A stretch of 64,000 nt of DNA from Variovorax sp. WS11. Lineage in GTDB: Bacteria; Pseudomonadota; Gammaproteobacteria; Burkholderiales; Burkholderiaceae_C. Positions 59,393 to 64,000 of the stretch are shown piece after piece (the stretch's first letter is position 1; every line of letters starts with the position of its first letter). The translations under genes and the position numbers were made by a program. Where the stretch lies: contig NZ_JAAGOW010000002.1 of assembly GCF_010499245.1 (NCBI RefSeq), positions 1,035,635 to 1,099,634 of the forward strand, given 5' to 3'. Below the pieces are notes generated by a model, which saw nothing but the letters and a program-made list of their open reading frames with translations, ran no database searches and had not been told where the DNA came from.

Positions 59393-59840
59393 GCACGAAG
59401 CCTTGACGCCGCAACAGCGCTTGGCCGTCTCGCGCCGCGCCCTGGTCGAGCAGTTGCAGGGCCGCGAACGCCACGCAGACCACGATGCGGCATCGGACGA
59501 GGCGGATGCCGGAAGGCCGCGGCGCGAAACGGTCATCGACCGCATCGCCTGGGCCTCGGTGGCGCGCAGCGTGGTGCAGCGCTGGTGGCGCCGGCATCCG
59601 GCCAACGCGGCGGGCCAGCTGGCTCGCCCGCTGATCGAACGCTATGCGCGCGAGCAGCCAGCCCAACTCATGGCGGCCGCGGCCGGGGCCGGAGCGCTGA
59701 TCGTGCTGATCAGGCCCTGGCGTCTGCTGTCCATCACGGCAGTGCTCGCCGCGGTGCTCAAGACATCCGACGTGGCCGATCTCGTGACCACGCTGATGCA
59801 CAAGAACCCGGACAGTCCCCCACGAAAGGATTCCCCATGA
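59382..59840 (+). CDS. Membrane-anchored hypothetical protein in the YqjD-YqjE group
   Basis: This 152-residue protein starts at a GTG with AGGAGAG in front and overlaps the YqjE-like gene by 11 bases. It has a charged helical start (LTPQQRLAVSRRALVEQLQGRE), a basic middle (WWRRHPANAAGQLARPLIERYAREQP) and a hydrophobic stretch near residues 100-135. The place matches yqjK in E. coli but sequence likeness is weak. The function is unknown. Confidence 0.7.
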   Translation: MRVEHEALTPQQRLAVSRRALVEQLQGRERHADHDAASDEADAGRPRRETVIDRIAWASVARSVVQRWWRRHPANAAGQLARPLIERYAREQPAQLMAAAAGAGALIVLIRPWRLLSITAVLAAVLKTSDVADLVTTLMHKNPDSPPRKDSP

Positions 59841-60382
59841 CGAACGCAACCGCCGAAAAGCCCCAGCGCCTGACGCTGGACCAAGCCAAGATCGACGCGG
59901 CCTCCAAGAGCCTGGACGACGGCGCCGTGACGCCCGGCTACGGGCCCTGGCGCGACGACATCGTGAAGCTGCTCAACGACGCGCTGGCCACCGAGCTGGT
60001 CTGCGTGCTTCGCTACAAGCGCCACTACTTCACCGCCAGCGGCGAGGCCTCGCCGGCGATCGCCGATGAATTCCTGGTGCATGCCAACGAGGAGTCCGCC
60101 CACGCGGACAAGATCGCCGAGCGCATCGTGCAGTTGGGTGGCGACCCGGATTTCAACCCGCAGACGCTGCGCGAGCGCAGCCACGCCGACTACGACGAGT
60201 CCAAAGAGCTGCAGGCGATGGTGCGCGCCAACCTGGTGGCCGAACGCATCGCGATCGAGACCTACCGGCAGATGATCTCGCTCATCGGCGACAAGGACCC
60301 GACCACGCGGCGCATGCTGGAGGAAATCCTCACCGATGAGGAAGAGCACGCCGACGAGCTGAAGGACTGGCTCGGCCACTGA
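59837..60382 (+). CDS. Bacterioferritin-like ferritin-superfamily protein
   Basis: This 181-residue four-helix protein has two ExxH motifs (EESAH near 94-98 and EEEHAD near 170-175) and further Glu in ATELVCVLRYKRHYF and AERIAIETY, the diiron pattern of bacterioferritin/ferritin-like proteins. It should store iron or protect DNA or enzymes from peroxide. Its ATG overlaps the previous stop (ATGA). A strong bidirectional terminator follows. Confidence 0.87.
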   Translation: MTNATAEKPQRLTLDQAKIDAASKSLDDGAVTPGYGPWRDDIVKLLNDALATELVCVLRYKRHYFTASGEASPAIADEFLVHANEESAHADKIAERIVQLGGDPDFNPQTLRERSHADYDESKELQAMVRANLVAERIAIETYRQMISLIGDKDPTTRRMLEEILTDEEEHADELKDWLGH

Positions 60383-60405
60383 GCACGGCGCGAAGCGCGC
60401 CCACG

Positions 60406-60432
60406 AAAAAGCCCGGCGACGCCGGGCTTTTT
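60406..60432. terminator. Bidirectional intrinsic terminator
   Basis: GCCCGGC-GAC-GCCGGGC (60411-60427) is a perfect 7-bp stem with T5 on the right (60428-60432) and A5 on the left (60406-60410). It ends both the ferritin-like gene and the convergent BON-domain gene. Confidence 0.92.
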
Positions 60433-60454
60433 GCTGGATCGCCAAGCGTGGCTC

Positions 60455-60964
60455 TTACATCGTCTTCACTTCGAGCTGGTTGTCGACCGCGCCGACGCCC
60501 TTCACCGCCTTGGCGATCTCTGTCGCCCGGGACTTGGCGGCGGCATTGGGCGCCGGGCCCTTGAGCATGACGGTGCCGCCCTTGGTGTCGACGTCGATCC
60601 TGGTCGCGCTGAGGTCCGGGTCCTTCGCCAGCCCCGCGGATACGGCGGCGGTGATCGTGGCGTCGTCGACGACACCGGCCACCGTGGCACCCGCCGTCTT
60701 GGCCGCGGCGGTGGCGTCCTGGGCCTCACGCTTGATCGTGGACTCCGCCGAAGTGCTCGACGATGCGGCCTTGTCCTGCGCTTCGCGCGCCAGGCGGTCG
60801 GCCTTGGCCTTGGCCTGGTCCCCGGCCTGCTCGGTCTTGGCGATGGCGGAATCCAGCTTTTCGCCGGCCGTCTGGTTGCCGCCCTTGTCGCAGGCGGCGA
60901 GCACCAGGATGCCGCTCGCCAGCATCAGCGCCAGGCGGCTGCGAGTGGAAATGGATGTGATCAT
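60455..60964 (-). CDS. BON-domain lipoprotein
   Basis: This 169-residue lipoprotein has lipobox VLAAC (Cys25), an Ala/Lys/Gln coiled stretch (about 30-95), and one BON domain (about 98-168, DDATITAAVSAGLAKDPDLSATRIDVDTKGGTVMLKG). BON proteins such as OsmY bind the membrane and respond to osmotic stress. It converges with the ferritin-like gene. Confidence 0.88.
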   Translation of the reverse strand: MITSISTRSRLALMLASGILVLAACDKGGNQTAGEKLDSAIAKTEQAGDQAKAKADRLAREAQDKAASSSTSAESTIKREAQDATAAAKTAGATVAGVVDDATITAAVSAGLAKDPDLSATRIDVDTKGGTVMLKGPAPNAAAKSRATEIAKAVKGVGAVDNQLEVKTM

Positions 60965-61064
60965 GACAATCTCCTTGGATGAGCGTCCTTCCGGACCGCC
61001 GAACCAATCTAGCGAGCGACCCCGGCCACCGCGCGCCAGCGCCGTCCTGATCTGCTGTAGGACT

Positions 61065-61895
61065 TCAGGCGGTGACGATCCAGCCTTCCAGCGGGTCCAT
61101 GGCCGCGGGCAGCCCGTAACCTGGACCGGCGCTCGCGCGGCGGGCCGCGCCCCAGGCGGCCTGGACCAGGCAGAGCACCGCATCGAGGCAGTCGCCGCGC
61201 GCATCGGCCAGCAGCACCTCGCGCTCGGCATCGCCCAGCGCCAGCCTGAGGCCCAGGCGCGTGGAGCCGCCTTCGAGCGCGGCGAGCAGCTCGGCGCGCG
61301 CCTCGCGCCGCGGTACTGTCTGACGCGCAGCCTCATCGCTCTTGTAGCTGCGCCGCCCGATCAGCTCGCGCGCCAGCAGGCCCGGATAGCCCTCCAACGC
61401 AATGCGCGTGGCAGCGCTTGCAGGCACATGCAGGCCAGGGAGGGCCGCGCCGGCTTCCAGCAGACGCGGCACGCCCGCATGCAGCATGAAGGCCACCGGC
61501 GGGTTGACCCACTTCATCGACGGGCTGGACCCGGCCGGCGCGTCGGTGGCGCGGTGGGCGAATTTCCCGCCCACCGGCCGCGCAGCGCAGAAGGCGACGA
61601 AGGTTTGGCGGATCAAGGCGCGATCGAGGCCGGCATAGTGCGCGATCAACGGCTGCCACTGCATCGGCCAGCCGAGATGCGCGACCAGCTCGCGCGGCAG
61701 GCCGAAGGGAAAGTCGAAAGCGCCGATCCAGGCGGGCTGGTCGGCCAGCCACCGGCACCAGGCCTCCAGCGAGGCGAAGCGCTCGAGCCGCAACAGCGCC
61801 ACGCCGCCCGCCGTTGCATGGCCGAGCGCCAGCACGATGGGTTTGCGCGCGCTCGGCGCACAGGAGAAGTCGCAGCCCAGCAGCAGGGTGGGCAC
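61065..61895 (-). CDS. DUF429 protein
   Basis: This 276-residue protein has a GTG start (MPTLLLGCDFSCAPSARKPIVLALGH), then GAFDFPFGLPRELV and LEGYPGLLARELIGRRSYKS, which match DUF429, a family with an RNase-H-like fold. The function is unknown. It is downstream of the BLUF gene by 16 bp on the same strand. Confidence 0.82.
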   Translation of the reverse strand: MPTLLLGCDFSCAPSARKPIVLALGHATAGGVALLRLERFASLEAWCRWLADQPAWIGAFDFPFGLPRELVAHLGWPMQWQPLIAHYAGLDRALIRQTFVAFCAARPVGGKFAHRATDAPAGSSPSMKWVNPPVAFMLHAGVPRLLEAGAALPGLHVPASAATRIALEGYPGLLARELIGRRSYKSDEAARQTVPRREARAELLAALEGGSTRLGLRLALGDAEREVLLADARGDCLDAVLCLVQAAWGAARRASAGPGYGLPAAMDPLEGWIVTA

Positions 61896-61911
61896 CGAAG
61901 AAACGCAGCCC

Positions 61912-62334
61912 TCAGTGGCGGCCGACGATGGCGGCGGTCGCCATCAGCTCTTCCAGCAGTGCGAGCGAGACCTTGCCCGAGACCGAGTAGGGATCGAGCT
62001 CCGGCTTTTCCGAGTACTTGAGCAGGGTCGAGACGTTGAGCTTGGACAGGTTGACCTGCCCCATGGTCCAGCCGCCGAAGCGCCGCTCCGAGATTTCCTC
62101 GTAATGCAGCAGCACCACGTCCTTGTGGCGCGGGTCCCTCTGGATATGGCCGTAGAGCTCGCTGATCGCATTGCGGCCGCCCTCGATGGCTTGCAGGAAC
62201 ACACCGCCGCCGTAGCAAAGGATGCCGGTGACGCCGCAGGCCGTGTTGTGCGAGCGCGATTGGGCGAGGATCGCATCCACCGCGCCGGGGCTGGTGTCGA
62301 CGGCGCGGCTGACATAGAGCAGGCGTACGAGCAT
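61912..62334 (-). CDS. BLUF-domain blue-light photoreceptor
   Basis: This 140-residue protein is a BLUF domain with a short C-terminal helical tail. The FAD-contact residues are all present at the AppA spacing: Tyr7, Asn30, Gln48, Trp89 and Met91 (AppA Y21, N45, Q63, W104, M106, with Tyr-Asn one residue shorter). LLYVSRA, GVTGILCYGGGVFLQAIEG and RRFGGWTMG are typical. There is no output domain, so it signals by binding a partner. It lies 5 bp after folE on the same strand. Confidence 0.93.
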   Translation of the reverse strand: MLVRLLYVSRAVDTSPGAVDAILAQSRSHNTACGVTGILCYGGGVFLQAIEGGRNAISELYGHIQRDPRHKDVVLLHYEEISERRFGGWTMGQVNLSKLNVSTLLKYSEKPELDPYSVSGKVSLALLEELMATAAIVGRH

Positions 62335-62339
62335 GGCGG

Positions 62340-63071
62340 TCAGCTCCGGCGCGGGAGCAGCGCGAGGAATTCGCGCCGCAGGTTGGAATCCTTCAGGAAG
62401 ACGCCGCGCATCACGGAGTTGATCATCTTGCTGTCCATCTCCTTGACGCCGCGCCACTGCATGCAGAAGTGCTCGGCCTCAACCACCAGCGCCAGCCCGT
62501 CGGGCTGGGTGCGCTCCTGAATCAGGTCGGCCAGCTGCACCACGGCCTCTTCCTGGATCTGGGGCCGGCTCATCACCCATTCGGCCAGCCGTGCGTACTT
62601 CGACAGGCCGATCACGTTGGTCTTCTCGTTGGGCATCACGCCGATCCAGAGCTTGCCGATGATCGGGCAGAAGTGGTGCGAGCAGGCGCTGCGCACCGTG
62701 ATCGGGCCGACGATCATGAGCTCGTTCAGGTGCTCGGCGTTGGGAAACTCGGTGAGCGAGGGCTGGGTCACGTAGCGGCCCTTGAACACCTCGTTCAGGT
62801 ACATCTTGGCGACGCGGCGAGCGGTGTTCTCGGTGTTGTGGTCGTTCTCGAGGTCGATGACCAGGGCGTCGAGCACGTGCTTCATCTTGTGCTCGACCTC
62901 GTCGAGCAGGCGCTCGAGCTCGCCGGGCTCGATGAACTCGGCGATGTTGTCGTTGGCATAGAAGCGCCTGCGCGCGGCCAGCAGGCGCTCGCGGATCTTC
63001 ACGGAGACGGGCGTGCCCTCGTCCCCGGTGTCCGGCTCGGGACGCTCGGCGGTGTCGATTTTCCTTAGCAT
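62340..63071 (-). CDS. folE: GTP cyclohydrolase I
   Basis: FolE converts GTP to dihydroneopterin triphosphate for folate and, through QueD, queuosine. The 243-residue protein has the zinc residues in RSACSHHFCPIIG and AEHFCMQWRGV, and QPSLTEFPNAEHLNELMIVGPI. It is longer at the N-terminus than E. coli FolE and shows the CSHHFCP form. The BLUF gene follows directly, so light sensing and folate synthesis may share a transcript. Confidence 0.93.
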   Translation of the reverse strand: MLRKIDTAERPEPDTGDEGTPVSVKIRERLLAARRRFYANDNIAEFIEPGELERLLDEVEHKMKHVLDALVIDLENDHNTENTARRVAKMYLNEVFKGRYVTQPSLTEFPNAEHLNELMIVGPITVRSACSHHFCPIIGKLWIGVMPNEKTNVIGLSKYARLAEWVMSRPQIQEEAVVQLADLIQERTQPDGLALVVEAEHFCMQWRGVKEMDSKMINSVMRGVFLKDSNLRREFLALLPRRS

Positions 63072-63139
63072 CAGCGCATCCTAACAGTGAATGAGTAGCA
63101 GCGAATATCCCTGCAGCGCGCTTGCCGCCTGAACATAAA

Positions 63140-63156
63140 GCTATTGTTTTGATAGC
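63140..63156 (-). terminator. Short hairpin at the end of the endonuclease-family gene
   Basis: GCTAT-CAAAACA-ATAGC on the minus strand, then TTTATG, overlaps the TAG stop of the endonuclease-family gene. It is a weak terminator-like hairpin. From memory, similar short GCTATnnnATAGC elements recur between genes of Comamonadaceae. Confidence 0.4.
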
Positions 63157-63905
63157 ACGAAGTCCGCCACCAGCGGCAGGTGGTCGGACATCCTGGCCCA
63201 GATCGGGCCTCGCGGCACGTTGGTGGCGACCGCCTCGACCTGCCGCCCGTAGATGAAGTCGAGCTGCGTCACCGGCAGGCGCGAGGGGTAGGTCAGCGTG
63301 CGCGGCCCGCGCAGGTCGCTGGTGTCGCGCAGGCCCATGGCGTTCATCGCGTAGCGCATGCGGGCGCCCCAGTCATTGAAGTCGCCGGCCACCACCAGGG
63401 CCTCGCCCGGCGGGATCTCGCGCTCGATGAACTCGCGCAGCAAGGCAACCTGGCGCACGCGGCTGCCCCGGATCAGGCCCAGGTGCACCACGATGGCGTG
63501 CACCGGCTGGCCTTCGACCTCGATCGCCACGTGCAGCAGGCCGCGCTGCTCGAAGCGGTGGTCGGAGATGTCCTGGTGGGTCTTGCGCAGCACCGGCCAG
63601 CGGGTCAGCAGCGCGTTGCCGTGCTCGCCGTGGCGCGTGATGGCGTTGGTCTCGTAGACCGCGGTGTAGCCCTCGGGGGCGAGGAAGTCGGCCTGGGGCA
63701 GCTCGGGCCAGTGCCTGAAGCGGGCGGCGGCCTGGCGGTTCATCTTGCGCACTTCCTGCAGGCAGATGATGTCGGCATCGAGCTGCTCGATGGCGTGGCC
63801 CAGGTTGTGGATCTCGAGACGCCGAATGGGACCGATGCCTTGCACACCTTTGTGGATGTTGTAGGTGGCGACCCGGAGGTTGCTGCTAGAGCTCGGCGCG
63901 TTCAT
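63141..63905 (-). CDS. Endonuclease/exonuclease/phosphatase family protein
   Basis: This 254-residue protein has the fold of DNase I/exonuclease III phosphatases: LRVATYNIHKG near residue 9, LQEVRKMNRQ (catalytic Glu), GDFNDWG and MSDHLPLVADF at the end. Substrates range from DNA to phospholipids. Its ATG overlaps the nudB stop (ATGA, 63902-63905). Confidence 0.9.
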   Translation of the reverse strand: MNAPSSSSNLRVATYNIHKGVQGIGPIRRLEIHNLGHAIEQLDADIICLQEVRKMNRQAAARFRHWPELPQADFLAPEGYTAVYETNAITRHGEHGNALLTRWPVLRKTHQDISDHRFEQRGLLHVAIEVEGQPVHAIVVHLGLIRGSRVRQVALLREFIEREIPPGEALVVAGDFNDWGARMRYAMNAMGLRDTSDLRGPRTLTYPSRLPVTQLDFIYGRQVEAVATNVPRGPIWARMSDHLPLVADFVLSKQ

Positions 63906-64000
63906 TTCACAAATTTTGGCAGCAGCAGGACCGCTTCGGCATTCGAAGGGGAAAAGCAGGCGTCGGCAGCTTCGTGGTAGGGCAGCCAGCGCCAGTCCGT
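63902..64000 (-). CDS. nudB: NudB, dihydroneopterin triphosphate diphosphatase (N-terminus outside window)
   Basis: Only the last 32 codons are present: DWRWLPYHEAADACFSPSNA and AVLLLPKFVK, the C-terminus of NudB-type Nudix enzymes, which I recall as WLPxxEAxxxCFSPSNxEAI. NudB takes the FolE product toward folate, so the pathway neighbours folE. The stop overlaps the start of the endonuclease-family gene. Confidence 0.75.
   Translation of the reverse strand, partial: TDWRWLPYHEAADACFSPSNAEAVLLLPKFVK

Overview
The window looks like chromosomal DNA of a high-GC betaproteobacterium. The closest fit is Comamonadaceae (Variovorax, Ramlibacter or Acidovorax type). This rests on gene families and gene order I recognise: a cysteine-type formate dehydrogenase cluster with DUF3305/DUF3306 genes, an fds-type NAD-linked formate dehydrogenase, the run gpsA-secB-grxC-rhodanese/gpmA-ctpA-moeB, and scpA-nadB-panDBC-queED-nadAC. 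No search was run. I see no rRNA, tRNA, IS element, prophage or CRISPR array. Both ends cut genes: a PLP-dependent cysteine/cystathionine synthase at the left and nudB at the right.

Layout. (1) 0-3.7 kb: PLP enzyme, an FtsX-type permease without its ATPase, and a Tyr/Pro-rich exported protein. (2) 3.8-14.8 kb, all on the minus strand: a respiratory formate dehydrogenase locus. DUF3305, DUF3306 (frame broken at a G8 tract), a polyferredoxin and a TorD-like chaperone come first. A terminator and a promoter with a near-palindromic operator follow, then a small Tat protein, the alpha, beta and gamma subunits, two small exported proteins and FdhD. An FHA protein lies upstream. (3) 14.9-17.2 kb: a lipoprotein polysaccharide lyase with FN3-like and LamG-like domains. 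(4) 17.4-24.2 kb: a second, soluble NAD-linked formate dehydrogenase (FdsA plus a fused FdsG-FdsB), a LysR regulator and Mrp. (5) 24.3-33.7 kb: accessory-looking genes between mrp and metG, which are neighbours in E. coli. They include a RES-Xre toxin-antitoxin pair with a long perfect palindrome and an organosulfur cluster (3-mercaptopropionate dioxygenase, acyl-CoA dehydrogenase homologue, two sulfonate-type binding proteins, SsuD-like monooxygenase, class II aldolase, CysB-type regulator). (6) 33.8-53 kb: housekeeping genes. (7) 53-55.4 kb: AsmA-family protein and a tiny membrane protein. (8) 55.6-61 kb: a signalling and envelope-stress island with a lone receiver, a LuxR-type response regulator, a CHASE3 histidine kinase, DUF1328, YqjD/YqjE-like proteins, a ferritin-like protein and a BON lipoprotein. 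(9) 61-64 kb: DUF429, a BLUF blue-light receptor directly behind folE, an endonuclease-family protein and the end of nudB.

How the genes fit together. Two formate dehydrogenases could feed formate electrons either to the membrane quinone pool or to NAD+. FdhD is the only sulfurtransferase visible and may serve both. NadB and PanD both use aspartate, leading to NAD (with NadA and NadC) and to coenzyme A (with PanB and PanC). QueE and QueD supply the 7-deazaguanine pathway, which starts from the product of FolE at the other end of the window; NudB uses the same product for folate. The organosulfur cluster suggests scavenging of sulfonates and thiols. The most unusual items are the organosulfur island, the poorly understood FDH accessory module with its homopolymer frameshift, the BLUF-folE pair, and the stress island with an 11-bp perfect inverted repeat.
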